In this document: one piece after another, positions 1 through 10,414 of the stretch | Layout of the letters: each line of letters starts with the position of its first letter | Position numbering within the stretch: the first letter of the stretch is position 1 | Source: Phycisphaerae bacterium | GTDB taxonomy: Bacteria > Planctomycetota > Phycisphaerae > UBA1845 | Assembly: GCA_029260015.1 (NCBI GenBank) | Contig: JAJDEB010000036.1 | Span: forward strand, 682,001-746,000 | DNA length: 64,000 nucleotides | Direction: 5' to 3' | Position numbers and translations under genes: made by a program | The notes under the pieces: model-generated | The model's input: the letters and a program-made list of their open reading frames with translations, nothing else | The model's database searches: none | What the model was told of the DNA's origin: nothing

Positions 1-151
1 TCAGGCGGATTGCTTGAATTGGAATCAGTTCAAATTCGGCTCAATGGTCGCGATCTTGGTACGCGCAAGAACCTCCCGTTTGTCGATGTAGATTAATACT
101 CTAAACTGATCAGCAATGCCGCGTGCGATGCGGTCGCAGATGCTCATGAAT

Positions 152-3100
152 TCAATCTTGGTCGTTAATGGATAGCACTTCCTGCCACTCCTCCACCATA
201 GCGTCACGACCTCGATTTGGTTCATCTTCGTTCCATGCGGTGTACAGCCGCACTAATTCACGTCGCGTGTCGAGCGTTCGACGGTGGTCGGAACCCAGGG
301 TTGATTCAAAAACCCTTTCGGCTTCCAGCAGCGCTGCTTCCGCCGCTGCGTATTTCTTCAGCTCGATCAGCGTTCTTCCGTGTCCCGTGAGGAAATGTGG
401 TATGGCTCTGGCAAAATTTGCTCGTGCCCCAGCCAGCGCTTCGACACCAATCGCATCTGCCTGTTCCAGGCGGCCTGTCTGGCGCAGGATGACCGACATA
501 TCAAAGATCGCTTGCAATGTCTGAGGGTGTTCATCCCCCAACACGCGTCGACAACCTTCAAGGGCATCACGGTACAAGGCTTCTGATTCGTCAAGCCGGC
601 CCAGCGTTTGCAGCAAATAGGCCAAACTGCTTACGCTCCTCAAAGTGTTGTAATGGTCATTTCCCAAACTCTGGCGAGTACCTTCCAGCGACTCGCGATA
701 GTACGCTTCTGCTTCTTCAAGATTCCCCATGAGTTCGAGAATCAACCCCATATTGCTGATCGAATCCTGCGTGTGCGGATGATCGTTTCCCAAGATGCGC
801 CGCCTGCGTTCCAATACTTCGGTAAGGTACTCCCGCGCCTCTTCGTACCTGTTGACTTCGCTCAACTGCAAACCGAACTGGCTCATGGTCGAAAGCGTGT
901 ACGGATGGTCGTCACCGAGAACGCGGCGAAAACCCTCCAACGCTCTTCGTCCATAGGCCTCCGCTTCCTCGGCGTATCCCATCAACATCCGCAGGTGACT
1001 AAGGTTGTGCAATCCAATCAGCGTTCGTTCGTGATCGTCACCGTGGATCCGGCGAAAACCCTCCTGTGCTTCCAGTGCGATCGGATGCGCCTCGTCCAGT
1101 CTCTCTAACGTGACAAGTAAGTTGGCAAGATTGGCCAGCGACATCACGGTGTCCGCGTGCTGTTCGCCCAATAATTTTCGACGCCCCTCGAGTGCTTCGC
1201 GGTAGTAGGTTTCTGCGTCCTCGAGACGCCCCATATAATGCATCAACAAGCCGAGATCGTCGATCGAACTGAGCGTGTCCGCATGATCGTTTCCCAACAC
1301 CGCCCGCCGGCCTTTGAGCGCCTTTCGCTCAGTAGTCTCAGCCTCAGAATAGTCGCCCATGTCCTTAAGCAATGCACCGATGGATGCGAGAGTTTCGAAC
1401 GTATCGGGGTGTTCGTCGCCAAGCGTGTCGCGTCGCACCTCCAGCGCCCGCACGAATTGTGTATGCGCAGCGTTGTATAGACCCAGGGCCCTGTAAGTAT
1501 CTCCGATTGTCTGACGCAGCGCAGCTTCAACAGCCGGTTGATTTACAAAATCCTTTTCAAGGGTATCAACCGCAAGCGACAGCAGGTTCTCATCCAGCAG
1601 AGTCAAGGCGAGGTCCGTCGAATTCACCTTGCCAGTCAGTTGATCGAACGTGGCCATCATCTCTTCGACTTCATCCGTCGAAACATTCTGTTCTGCAAGT
1701 GCGCTCCGGATGCGGCTGGCTAAGTCCGTCAGAACGTGTTGTCCCAACTGTTCCGGTTCGACACCGCTGAGCATGGATTGCTGAAAGTCAACGACTGTCT
1801 TGAGATGGTCGCGAGCTTGTTCGGCTTGTTCGCGCGCTTGTCGCTGGGCGATCTCGGCAAGGCGTGCCCGCTCGGCTTCTTTTACGGCGACGGCTGCGTT
1901 CTTTTCAGCGGTAATGCGCAAACTGTCGGCTTGTGTGTATAGCACGCTCATCCAAACGCCAAACCCAACCACGACAACGAACAAGGACGCGACAAAACCA
2001 AACAATGTCTTGTTTCGAGCAACGAGCTTTTGAAATTGGTACGCAGCGCTAGGCGGACGACCAAGGATCGGTTGGTTGGACAGGTGACGCCTAATATCGT
2101 CAGCCAACGCATCGACGTTTTGGTAGCGACGCACGGGGTCCTTTTCGAGTGCTTTCAGCGTGATCGTTTCGAGATCGCCGCGAAGCACACGCACAATCAT
2201 ACTCGGGCGACATGGCGATTCTTCACAAATGACGCGAACGGCTTCGTGTAGCGGTACCCGACCGACCTTCAGCGGAAGTTGTCCGGTGAGGAGTTCGTAA
2301 AGGATGACACCGAGTGAATACACGTCGCTGCGCAGGTCGATATGCGTTGAGTCGCCGCGCGCCTGTTCGGGCGACATGTAGTGCAACGTGCCTTGCACCT
2401 GCCCCGTCTCTGTCATCAGCGTAGCCGCAGCAACATCCGAGTCCGTCATCCGCGCCAAGCCAAAGTCGAGAATCTTCGGCTGACCTGCGTTGTCTATCAG
2501 AATGTTGTTGGGCTTGATGTCGCGATGCATCACACCGCGCAAATGGGCGAACGCAATGGCATCGCTAATTTGCAAGAACAGTTGAAGCCGTGCTGTGCGT
2601 GATAGATGCTCCTCGGCAAGAAACGTCGATAGATCGCGCCCTTCAACAAGCTCCATCGCGAAAAACGGGAGCGATATTCCGTTGACCGTCGCAGTACCAA
2701 ACTCGTGTATCTGTGCGATCGCCGGGTGTTGAAGTTGCCCTAGTATTTGCGCTTCGAGTTTGAAACGTTTGAGCAGGCCAGGCGTCGCGAAGTTCTGCCG
2801 AATCGTTTTGACAGCCACCCGGCGCATTGTCGATTCTTGCTCGGCCTCCCAAACGTCGCCCATTCCACCTGCGCCGATTTTCCTGATGATGCGATAACCT
2901 GATATCTTGTCGGGCATCCACGATTGATCTTCGGCGGCGGGGCTGATCGCTTCACCGGGAGAGACGGGCGGCAAACTGGCCACCCCCTCCAGAAATCGCT
3001 CTCGATCAATCGTTCCAACCTGCTCCAGTAGCGACATGGCCTCACTGCGCACATCTTCGTCGCCGCATTCTGCAAGTATGTGATTGCGTCGCTGTTGCGC

Positions 3101-3181
3101 CGGTAGCGCTAACGCCGATGTGCAGAGTTCTTCAAGCGACTCGCGCTGCGCCGAGCTGAGTACATTACCGCCGACATTCAC
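152..3181 (-). CDS. Membrane Ser/Thr protein kinase with C-terminal TPR repeats (sigma-kinase pair 1)
   Basis: This is a Hanks-type kinase followed by one membrane segment and a long TPR array. Counting from the proposed start, the kinase domain covers about residues 95-367. It has the glycine loop GAGGMGDV, the ATP-binding lysine in VAVK (about 125), the catalytic HRDIKPNN and DFGLAR. A hydrophobic segment lies at about 393-416. At least seven TPR units follow, with the repeated pattern LGxxHxxTL. I place the start at a GTG (3181-3179) that overlaps the TGA stop of the upstream sigma factor as GTGA. A longer reading from ATG at 3232 would overlap the sigma gene by over 50 bases. By family knowledge it should autophosphorylate and phosphorylate partners, with the TPRs binding proteins. 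Its link to the sigma factor is inferred from coupling. Confidence 0.93.
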   Translation of the reverse strand: MNVGGNVLSSAQRESLEELCTSALALPAQQRRNHILAECGDEDVRSEAMSLLEQVGTIDRERFLEGVASLPPVSPGEAISPAAEDQSWMPDKISGYRIIRKIGAGGMGDVWEAEQESTMRRVAVKTIRQNFATPGLLKRFKLEAQILGQLQHPAIAQIHEFGTATVNGISLPFFAMELVEGRDLSTFLAEEHLSRTARLQLFLQISDAIAFAHLRGVMHRDIKPNNILIDNAGQPKILDFGLARMTDSDVAAATLMTETGQVQGTLHYMSPEQARGDSTHIDLRSDVYSLGVILYELLTGQLPLKVGRVPLHEAVRVICEESPCRPSMIVRVLRGDLETITLKALEKDPVRRYQNVDALADDIRRHLSNQPILGRPPSAAYQFQKLVARNKTLFGFVASLFVVVVGFGVWMSVLYTQADSLRITAEKNAAVAVKEAERARLAEIAQRQAREQAEQARDHLKTVVDFQQSMLSGVEPEQLGQHVLTDLASRIRSALAEQNVSTDEVEEMMATFDQLTGKVNSTDLALTLLDENLLSLAVDTLEKDFVNQPAVEAALRQTIGDTYRALGLYNAAHTQFVRALEVRRDTLGDEHPDTFETLASIGALLKDMGDYSEAETTERKALKGRRAVLGNDHADTLSSIDDLGLLMHYMGRLEDAETYYREALEGRRKLLGEQHADTVMSLANLANLLVTLERLDEAHPIALEAQEGFRRIHGDDHERTLIGLHNLSHLRMLMGYAEEAEAYGRRALEGFRRVLGDDHPYTLSTMSQFGLQLSEVNRYEEAREYLTEVLERRRRILGNDHPHTQDSISNMGLILELMGNLEEAEAYYRESLEGTRQSLGNDHYNTLRSVSSLAYLLQTLGRLDESEALYRDALEGCRRVLGDEHPQTLQAIFDMSVILRQTGRLEQADAIGVEALAGARANFARAIPHFLTGHGRTLIELKKYAAAEAALLEAERVFESTLGSDHRRTLDTRRELVRLYTAWNEDEPNRGRDAMVEEWQEVLSINDQD

Positions 3182-3774
3182 GCTGAGGCGCCTCCGATTT
3201 CGCGGTGCAACCATGCCCGTGCAAGTTGCCAATCAACCTTGACGGTCGTTCGACTTGTTCCAAGCAGTTCGGCTGTCTCGTCAATGGTTCTGCCGGCGAA
3301 ATACCGACTCATCACCACATCGAACCAGCGAGGATGGGTCTGTTCCAAGCGATTCATCGCTTCATCCAGACTTAAGAAATCAACTGCGTCGAGATCGCTC
3401 TCGTTTGGAGCAGCGACCATCGCAGCGTCGAGCGTATTGGGTTGGTCGCCTCCGCCGCGCTTTTGTGCACGCTGTGCTCGCCAATAGTCGCGGAGGATCA
3501 TCCGCATCGCCTGAGCCACCGTTCGATAAAACGCTTCCCTACCAGTGACGCTGTCGCGCGAGTGCGCAGGAAACCGATTGCTTAGAAGAATGAATGCCTC
3601 GTTCGCAAGTGCCGTCGCCTGAAGCGTTTGACCTGGCGCACCAACATGGCGCGCTTGGGCGGCGATTGTGCGTAGTTGTTCGTACACAAGCTTGAACAGA
3701 TCGCCGCGCGCCTGATCGTCTCCCCGCGCGGACGCATCGATGAGTCGTGTGAGTTGATCGGGTTGTTCGTTCAC
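3178..3774 (-). CDS. ECF-type RNA polymerase sigma factor (pair 1)
   Basis: This protein of about 198 residues has the two sigma-70 regions of the planctomycete/acidobacterial ECF group (Sigma70_ECF, TIGR02999-like). Region 2 contains LFKLVYEQLRTIAAQ and the conserved TLQATALANEAF. Region 4 contains FAGRTIDETAELLGTSRTTV as the helix-turn-helix. The start is apparently GTG (GTG AAC GAA). The gene lies just downstream of, and in the same direction as, a large secreted protein (3904-6642), and its stop overlaps the kinase start. There is no classical anti-sigma gene next to it, so the kinase is the natural candidate regulator (inference). Confidence 0.93.
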   Translation of the reverse strand: MNEQPDQLTRLIDASARGDDQARGDLFKLVYEQLRTIAAQARHVGAPGQTLQATALANEAFILLSNRFPAHSRDSVTGREAFYRTVAQAMRMILRDYWRAQRAQKRGGGDQPNTLDAAMVAAPNESDLDAVDFLSLDEAMNRLEQTHPRWFDVVMSRYFAGRTIDETAELLGTSRTTVKVDWQLARAWLHREIGGASA

Positions 3775-3903
3775 AACTTCGCATCATAGCGTCTCACGCG
3801 ATGGGGTCACAAGCAAAGGTTGATTTCAATTTTGTCCGGCTAACGCAATCTTCGTGCTCAATGCGCAATGCATCAAACGATACGTTCGATATTATGGGCC
3901 GAC

Positions 3904-6642
3904 CTATGGCAGCACTTGAACTCCCAGCAATTCGCTAAAACCTGCGAAGTCGGCAAGGTCCACATCGCCGTCATCATCGATGTCAAATGCCGTGCGATAC
4001 ATTGATCCGCAACCGTTCGGGATATTGAGTGCGGCATCGGGTCCCTTCAAGACAACTTCAAAGGACTGGTAGTCGACACCATCGATCGAGCCATCGCCAT
4101 TGAAGTCACCGACAACGAACACTTCGCACGCATCGAGTGTACCGTTGAGGTTACAGTCAACGCCGGGATCTGCGGCGATTTCGCATTCATCGATGACGTC
4201 GTTCAAATCGCAATCGTTGGCCGCCAACTCGCAACCGTCAGGAACCAGGTTACCGTTGCAATCGGCCATCGCTCCAGTTGCGGTTTCGCATTCGTCGAGG
4301 ATACCATTGGCGCTGCAGTCGCTGCCCGGATTGTCGGCAAGATCGCAATCGTCAGGTATGCCATTGGCGTTGCAGTCGCCGTTGATGCCCGAAAATATCG
4401 CGGCAATAGGATCGTAGAAATGCGTGGTGACGGCATCGATGTCGCCATCGTTGTCGATGTCTCCAAGCGCGATCGCTTGCGGCCAATTTCCCGCAGCGTA
4501 ATTGGAGCGAGGACCGAACGTTCCGTCGCCAAGGTTGAGTCGCACCGACACATTGCCAATGTCGCTGTTCTGGTTGTTTGCGAACGCGCAGTCGAGATCG
4601 CCGTCTCCGTCCAAGTCACCCAACGTGAAGTTTGAAGTGCGGCTCGCCATGTTATGGCTCACTTGGCTGGCAAACGTTCCGTCTCCGTTGTTCAACCGCA
4701 CGGTCATGGTGCCATGGAAGTTGGCTGTTACCATGTCCGCGTCGCCATCTCCGTCGAGGTCGCCTGCGATAACATTCTGTGGGAAATTGCCGACTGCGAA
4801 ATCGGATCTTGTACCGAAACCCCCATTGCCATCGTTGAATCGCACCGAGACGTCGCCATGTTGATAGTTGGAAACCATCATGTCCAAATCGCCATCGAGA
4901 TCGACATCGCCAAGCGAGACGCCCGACGGTTCATTGCCCACGTTGTAGTTGGATGAATTCGAGAAAACGCCATTTCCATTATTCATTCGTACCGTGACAT
5001 TGTTGCTCCGTTCATTGGCGATGATCAGGTCCAGGTCTCCGTCACCATTTATGTCGCCCAAGGCGAGCGCGACAGGGTAGTCGCCTGTGCCATAATCCTG
5101 TCTTTGAGAAAACGAACCCTTGCCATCGTTGATCCGGACGGTAACGCGGTCTTCAATGGTATCGGCAACCACAATGTCGGGGGATCCATCGCCATTGACA
5201 TCCCCGACAATAACGTCGAACGAGAAGTCTCCAGCGTTGTAGCTGATTTGGGGGTCAAACGACCCGTTACCGTTGCCGAAACGAAGCATCAGTTCATCCT
5301 CAAACTGACCGGTCACTGCCAGGTCAAGATTCCCGTCACCATTCAGATCGGCGACAGCCAACCCTCCTGGCGTTTGCGTCATCGCCCTGTTGAACCTCGG
5401 TTCAAAGACGTTTTGGGGACCGGGCATCTCACAATCATCGACCACGCCGTTTGTATTGCAGTCGTAGTCGACCAAGTCGCACACATCCAGCACACCGTTG
5501 TCGTCACAATCGTTGCCTTCGATTTCACATTCGTCTGGGATGCTATTGTCATTACAGTCGACCGCCGCCCCGGATGCAGTCTCGCATTCGTCAAGAATAC
5601 CATTGTCGTTGCAGTCGCTTGTCGGATCGTCGTGGATATCGCATTCGTCTACGATTCCGTTGGTGTCGCAGTCATTGGCAGCCAACTCGCATTCGTCGAG
5701 TACGATGTTGCCGTTGCAGTCGTTTCCGTCCATCTCGCAAACGTCTTGCAGACTGTTTCCGTTGCAGTCGTCGGGCGACTCGCATTCGTCTGGAATAACG
5801 TTTCCGTTGCAATCCAGCGAACCGGCTTCGACGACGTACAATGCTTCAACGTCACCCAGCGTCAGTGCCCGATCGTAGAATTGAACCGATGCCAACCCCC
5901 CATCAAGCCCCTCGCTGTCGCGCGTTCCAATCCACATATCCAATTCAGGGGCGATCGCGCCGGCTACAAGCGTCATGTCATGCACGCTGTCAACCGCACC
6001 ATCGATGTACCACACACCACCATCGGACTGATCGCGATCGGCAGAAAACACGACATGGTGCCACTGCGTGTCACTGAGCGAAGCAGACGAGTTAAAATCT
6101 GCGTTGTCCTCAGCATCGTTTTGCAGTCGTATACGCAGCTTGTCGTTGAACCTAAACAGCATGTGCCAACCGCGCCCGGAGTTGCCCAACTGGTCAAAGA
6201 CACCGTCGCCATCGCCCGAGTCCACATTGTCGCGACGAACCCAGAATGAAACTGCGAAATCGCCAGCTCCGAAACTGTTGAACTGTTCATGAGGTATCGT
6301 AATGCGGTTGCCCGGCTCGTCACCCGTACCGAAGACTGCCGCCTGACCCAAATGGCTCGGCACACCCGCCGCGCTGAAGGTCACGTTCACACCAACCGCA
6401 CCATGCGCCATGCCGACGCCGTCATTGCCATCGCCCTCAAGGCGAAACTGATGCACCAAGCCAACCCGCGCAGCGACCTCGCAGGCATCTGGAATCGAAT
6501 TGGCATTGCAGTCAAAGCTGGTGCCCGATGCGATCTCGACTCCGTCGTCCACACCGTTGGAATTGCAGTCCGTTGCAATGGCCCGCACATTTGAAATCGC
6601 CAGCATCACCAGCAGTACCGCTATAGGATTCATGCAACGCAT
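3904..6642 (-). CDS. Secreted LamG / FG-GAP repeat protein with DCN repeats and dockerin-like C-terminus
   Basis: This 912-residue exported protein opens with a signal peptide (MRCMNPIAVLLVMLAISNV, cleavage near AIA). The order after that is: two DCNxNxxxD motifs, a concanavalin-like LamG domain at about 55-275 (FAVSFWVRRDN, WHHVVFSADRD), a tandem run of DCNxNxxxDxCE calcium-binding motifs, and about seven FG-GAP/VCBS units with the signature GDxNGDGxxDL at about 415-745. More DCN motifs follow, then a C-terminal dockerin-like pair (GDFNGDGSIDGVDYQSF and DIDDDGDVDLADFAGF). A GGAG sits 8 bases before the ATG. It is probably a surface or secreted adhesion or structural protein. It heads a same-strand run with sigma factor 3178-3774 and kinase 152-3181. 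Confidence 0.9.
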   Translation of the reverse strand: MRCMNPIAVLLVMLAISNVRAIATDCNSNGVDDGVEIASGTSFDCNANSIPDACEVAARVGLVHQFRLEGDGNDGVGMAHGAVGVNVTFSAAGVPSHLGQAAVFGTGDEPGNRITIPHEQFNSFGAGDFAVSFWVRRDNVDSGDGDGVFDQLGNSGRGWHMLFRFNDKLRIRLQNDAEDNADFNSSASLSDTQWHHVVFSADRDQSDGGVWYIDGAVDSVHDMTLVAGAIAPELDMWIGTRDSEGLDGGLASVQFYDRALTLGDVEALYVVEAGSLDCNGNVIPDECESPDDCNGNSLQDVCEMDGNDCNGNIVLDECELAANDCDTNGIVDECDIHDDPTSDCNDNGILDECETASGAAVDCNDNSIPDECEIEGNDCDDNGVLDVCDLVDYDCNTNGVVDDCEMPGPQNVFEPRFNRAMTQTPGGLAVADLNGDGNLDLAVTGQFEDELMLRFGNGNGSFDPQISYNAGDFSFDVIVGDVNGDGSPDIVVADTIEDRVTVRINDGKGSFSQRQDYGTGDYPVALALGDINGDGDLDLIIANERSNNVTVRMNNGNGVFSNSSNYNVGNEPSGVSLGDVDLDGDLDMMVSNYQHGDVSVRFNDGNGGFGTRSDFAVGNFPQNVIAGDLDGDGDADMVTANFHGTMTVRLNNGDGTFASQVSHNMASRTSNFTLGDLDGDGDLDCAFANNQNSDIGNVSVRLNLGDGTFGPRSNYAAGNWPQAIALGDIDNDGDIDAVTTHFYDPIAAIFSGINGDCNANGIPDDCDLADNPGSDCSANGILDECETATGAMADCNGNLVPDGCELAANDCDLNDVIDECEIAADPGVDCNLNGTLDACEVFVVGDFNGDGSIDGVDYQSFEVVLKGPDAALNIPNGCGSMYRTAFDIDDDGDVDLADFAGFSELLGVQVLP

Positions 6643-7089
6643 AACCAGTCTCCAGATATCAAGAACAGGGTATCCACCCGATCAATACCAGCCCGACGAG
6701 CCTTCGATTGGCCCTTAAGGACGCAATCACATTGCCCCCACACAAAGGCTCTTGGGAAACCCCAACCAAACCGGCCGGATGAAATGAAAAAATTATTCGA
6801 TGTCCCGATCCGCAAGAATCCATGAGGGATCCCTCACACCCTTGGCGAGGCATTGAAGTCGGAATAGGCCGTTGGGGAGATGTACTCAGGATACCGCGAC
6901 GGCTGTGGAAAAACGCGATTGCGGTGTGTCAGCCATGGACGACCATCGGCATTCATCACCACGCCATGGAGAGATCAATGCGTCGTGAGCTCCGACAGGA
7001 CATTGAAGAATCCATGAACTCCAAATATGTCAACAAAAGGAAGATAATGTGCCAACGAAAACTCCCGCAAAAGAAAAGTACGGGCGCAA
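6643..7089. other. Intergenic region, no gene seen
   Basis: This stretch lies between the start of the secreted LamG protein and the remains of an integrase. The open frames here are short, have no recognisable family and lack a convincing ribosome-binding site. It presumably holds the promoter for 3904-6642 and the decayed 3' part of the integrase. I cannot point to specific promoter boxes. Confidence 0.4.
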
Positions 7090-7660
7090 ACGTCGAAAAC
7101 TCGATGGTCAAGCTGATCTCTGACAGTCCCTTTTCCCTCGCACCTTTCTTATTGGAGATTGTCAGCCGCCAATTCACGTAGTCATTTGGCTTCAACCGAA
7201 TCAACTGAATCCGCCGCATGCCGGTGGAGCAGACGAGTTGCAAGGGCCGCAACATCTCTGACATCTTCTCGCTGACCATCTCAATGAACTGGTTGATCTC
7301 CTCCTGGTCCAACGGGCAATCGGCCAGTAACGGTGGCTTTCGTTCCATCGCCCAGTTCACGGCTGATCGCAGTGACTTGAAGTCGGATCGGATTGTCCCT
7401 TAGCTGATGTTTCGCTTGCTTGGGGTTTTTTCATTCGCCCGCTATTTCTGGAAGTTGGCCATGTCCGCATCGGTCAGGCTCATCACTCTGACATCACCAA
7501 GCACTCGGATGAAGTGGTCCAGGTGAATGCGGGTTCCTTCGACATGACCTGCCGTCCGATCCGTCGCCGTCAGGTTGTCCATGAAGGCCGTCTTGATCTC
7601 GAAGAGGATGAGCGGGTTATCGTCGGATGTCACAACTATCGTCACGCGCACTGAAATCGC
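7090..7660 (-). pseudogene. Remnant of a tyrosine recombinase/integrase with two in-frame stops
   Basis: One continuous minus-strand frame reads as the N-terminal and early catalytic part of a planctomycete-type phage integrase. Residues TRIHLDHFIRVLGDVRV and LTDADMANFQK match the core-binding domain. An in-frame TAG (7442-7444) follows, then RANEKTPSKRNIS, an in-frame TAA, then GTIRSDFKSLRSAVNWA and LQLVCSTGMRRIQLIRLKP. The last segment contains the box I arginine (TGMRR). The frame then loses all resemblance to the family, and no HxxR or catalytic Tyr region is found. Because the frame is intact across both stops, these are nonsense mutations in an old integrase rather than chance open frames. 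It marks a former integration event and is unrelated in position to the intact integrase at 39-40 kb. Confidence 0.75.
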
Positions 7661-7816
7661 AGGCGCCGATGACAGCGATTACACAAAGTACACGAGAATG
7701 TATTTCAAGCTCGATGGAAACTCTCTCGGTCGGCTTGGCATTCACGTCGAAACCAAGTCTAGCACCATCAACCGATTCTGTTGATTAGCAGTTCAGATTC
7801 GCTATTTGCTCTTGGT

Positions 7817-10414
7817 CTATCGACTAAGTGTGTTCGAGCGCCGCATCCACTCTTGCGATTTTTTGGGGCGGTCGGTTTCCTCGTAAAGTTGTGTGAGCTC
7901 GGTTGCCACTTTGCGAGTGCGTCGATGATCTGGTCCGACGGAATCCAGCAGTTGAGCGTAACACTTGAGCATGATGGTTTCGGCTTCTTCAGCGCGACCG
8001 AGTTTGAACAGACAGAACGCCCGATTCGCGTTCAGGATGACGATCAAGAGGTGGCCTTCTGGAACAGCCTGCTCGGCCACTTCGACGGCTTGCGTATGAT
8101 AGTCGAGGGCTTCGTCGAATCGCTCCATTGCCCTCAAGGTGAGGGCCAGGTTGTTCAAAGTCGAGGCTGTCGAGTGGTGAACACCTGGCAAGACGCGATG
8201 CCGAATCGCCAATGCTTCCCGAAGCATGCCTTCAGATTCTTCATATTTGCCCACGTTCATCAGAACGAGTCCGAGGTTGCTTAAACCCATCGCGATGTCG
8301 GGATGATCGCCATTGAAAATTGCCCGTCGAATCGCCAACGCTTCCCGAAGCGCAGCGGCAGCTCCAGCATAGTCTTCCGCCGCCTGCTTGGCATTACCCA
8401 AATTATTCAGACAGTTTGCCAAGTGCATGCTCTTGTCGCCTTGGGTGTCGCGATAGATGTTCGCAGACTCTTGATGGGCTTCGATGGCTTCGAGTGGCAG
8501 ACTCTTGGCCTCCAGGCTCGCACCCAACCCACCCAATGCTTGAGCGATTCTAACGTCGTTGGGATCAAGTTGCTGACGTGCGATGGCGAGTGCTTCGCGA
8601 AACATTTTTTCGGCTTCGTCGTATCGCCCCGTCAAGTACAGCACGCTGGGCAATCCAAGCGGCCATATGCCCGAGGTCGAATGCTCCGGTTGACCTGACT
8701 CAACCCAATGCACTCGCGCGTCACGATAACATCTTTCGGCGTCCTCATATTTATTCTGCAGTTCGTGCGCCGAGCCGAGACCTTCAAGCGTGCGGGCTGA
8801 GATAACGGCCGCATCAGGGATGTCCTCGATGAGGATCTGCGCCGATTCAAAGTGTTGTTGGCCAGCGGCGTAGCGTCCCAGCGTTAGGTAACTATGCCCC
8901 AACGTTATATGTAGCTCCGCGACCACATCAGGTTGGTCACCGAAGTGACCGCTATCCAATTTCTTCGAAGCGACATCCAGCAATGAGACTGCTGAGACAT
9001 CTTCGCCAAGTCGGCCATCAAAGGCTTCGGATGAAAATATGCCCTGCAGAAAACGATTGATTTCGTTTGCCTTATGCGCCTCGCGCCGAGCTTCGTCACG
9101 GGCGGCGGTTGCGATTAGTGCCTGCCGTGACGATACGACAATTGCCGCGAGCATTGCGAGAATGGCGATCATTCCGCCCGCGACGATGGCCTTGTGACGG
9201 CGCGCGAACTTCCGCATCTGATAGAGTGCAGTTGTGGGCCGGGCTGTTATCGGTTGGTCATTTAGAAAACGGCGAATGTCGGCAGCGAAATCAGCCGCCG
9301 ACGCATAGCGCTGTTCGCGATCCTTGGCCAGCGCCTTGCTGACAATGGTCGAAACATCCCCGCGAAAGATGCGATCGATCGAAGCCAGCGGTGCGGGTTC
9401 ATCTTCGCGTATGGTCCGAGCCGATTCCGCGATCGAAAGTCCCCCCAAGTCGTGGGGCCGGCGAGCGGAGAGTAACTCATAGAGAACGGTGCCAAGCGAA
9501 TAGACGTCAGTGCGCACATCGAGTTGCCCTGAGTTGCCATCGATCTGCTCTGGGCTCATGTACGCAAGCGTCCCGACGACGCGGCCCGCGTGTGTCTGCA
9601 AGGTGTCCTCGTGAGTGCGTTCATCCATCAATCGCCCGAGCCCGAAGTCAAGAATTTTTGGAACGGCCTGCAATTCGCCGCTGACAAATCCATGACTTGA
9701 GTCGTTGCGTGAAGCAGAGGCGGTGTTTCTGGCGCTCACCCGTTTAACCAGGATATTGCTCGGTTTGAGATCGCGATGAAGGATGCCACGTTGGTGGGCA
9801 AATGCTACTGCGTCGCAAACAGTTGCCATTAGGAGTAATCGTTGCGGTACGTCCAAGCCGCCATCTTTCGCGTACTTGGTGAGCGGCAATCCATCAATGT
9901 ACTCCATCGCGAAATACGGCTGCTCGGCGCCTGTGGGCAACTGGATGGAACCGGCTTCATAAATGTGGGCGATGCACGGGTGCTGAAGCTGGCCAAGTAA
10001 CTCAATTTCGCGGCTGAATCGGCGCAATGATTCCGCGGATGGGAACGAGTCACGGACGAGCTTGATCGCGACGTGTCGTGCTGGCTGGTCTTGCCGCGCT
10101 TCGAGCACGACGCCCATCCCGCCTTCGCCCAACTTGCGGATGACCGTGTACTTTCCGATGCGATCTGGCAGAGCGACCGTCTTCTCGAATTCAGAGTCAC
10201 TTGCGATGTCTTGAAGCTTGAACTTCTCGCCCAGTACCGGCGTATCGAAGCCCGCCACTGCTGAGAGGTCGTTTTGAAGCATCAACTCAACGCGCTGCCG
10301 AACCATGACGTCATCCGAACAGTGCGAATCCAAATAGGCACAGTGATCAGATTCGGGCAGATCGCAAAGCGCATCGAAAAGCTCTTCCACGCGTTTGAAT
10401 TGTTGCGGCGTCAT
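7817..10414 (-). CDS. Membrane Ser/Thr protein kinase with TPR repeats (sigma-kinase pair 2)
   Basis: This is an 865-residue Hanks-type kinase. The P-loop is GEGGMGVV (about 96-103), with Lys in VAIK (about 118), HRDLKPSNILV and DFGLGRL. About 30 residues rich in Ser, Ala and Asn separate HRDLKPSN from DFG, longer than in kinases 1 and 4. A membrane segment (AIVAGGMIAILAMLAAIVVS) follows the kinase domain, and then several TPR units with the rhythm LGNAKQAxxDYAGAxxxLREALA. The ATG start overlaps the TGA of the upstream sigma factor as ATGA (10414-10411), which settles the start and implies translational coupling. The partner secreted protein (11205-16145) is divergent from the sigma gene. Confidence 0.94.
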   Translation of the reverse strand: MTPQQFKRVEELFDALCDLPESDHCAYLDSHCSDDVMVRQRVELMLQNDLSAVAGFDTPVLGEKFKLQDIASDSEFEKTVALPDRIGKYTVIRKLGEGGMGVVLEARQDQPARHVAIKLVRDSFPSAESLRRFSREIELLGQLQHPCIAHIYEAGSIQLPTGAEQPYFAMEYIDGLPLTKYAKDGGLDVPQRLLLMATVCDAVAFAHQRGILHRDLKPSNILVKRVSARNTASASRNDSSHGFVSGELQAVPKILDFGLGRLMDERTHEDTLQTHAGRVVGTLAYMSPEQIDGNSGQLDVRTDVYSLGTVLYELLSARRPHDLGGLSIAESARTIREDEPAPLASIDRIFRGDVSTIVSKALAKDREQRYASAADFAADIRRFLNDQPITARPTTALYQMRKFARRHKAIVAGGMIAILAMLAAIVVSSRQALIATAARDEARREAHKANEINRFLQGIFSSEAFDGRLGEDVSAVSLLDVASKKLDSGHFGDQPDVVAELHITLGHSYLTLGRYAAGQQHFESAQILIEDIPDAAVISARTLEGLGSAHELQNKYEDAERCYRDARVHWVESGQPEHSTSGIWPLGLPSVLYLTGRYDEAEKMFREALAIARQQLDPNDVRIAQALGGLGASLEAKSLPLEAIEAHQESANIYRDTQGDKSMHLANCLNNLGNAKQAAEDYAGAAAALREALAIRRAIFNGDHPDIAMGLSNLGLVLMNVGKYEESEGMLREALAIRHRVLPGVHHSTASTLNNLALTLRAMERFDEALDYHTQAVEVAEQAVPEGHLLIVILNANRAFCLFKLGRAEEAETIMLKCYAQLLDSVGPDHRRTRKVATELTQLYEETDRPKKSQEWMRRSNTLSR

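Noticed and set aside
25-147. 40-codon minus-strand frame downstream of kinase 1
   Set aside because: It is too short, with no ribosome-binding site and no family. It could be the end of something beyond the window's left edge but cannot be supported.
5104-6249. 381-codon open frame on the plus strand
   Set aside because: It lies antisense to the DCN/LamG region of 3904-6642, where GAx and AAC codons avoid antisense stops. It has no recognisable family.
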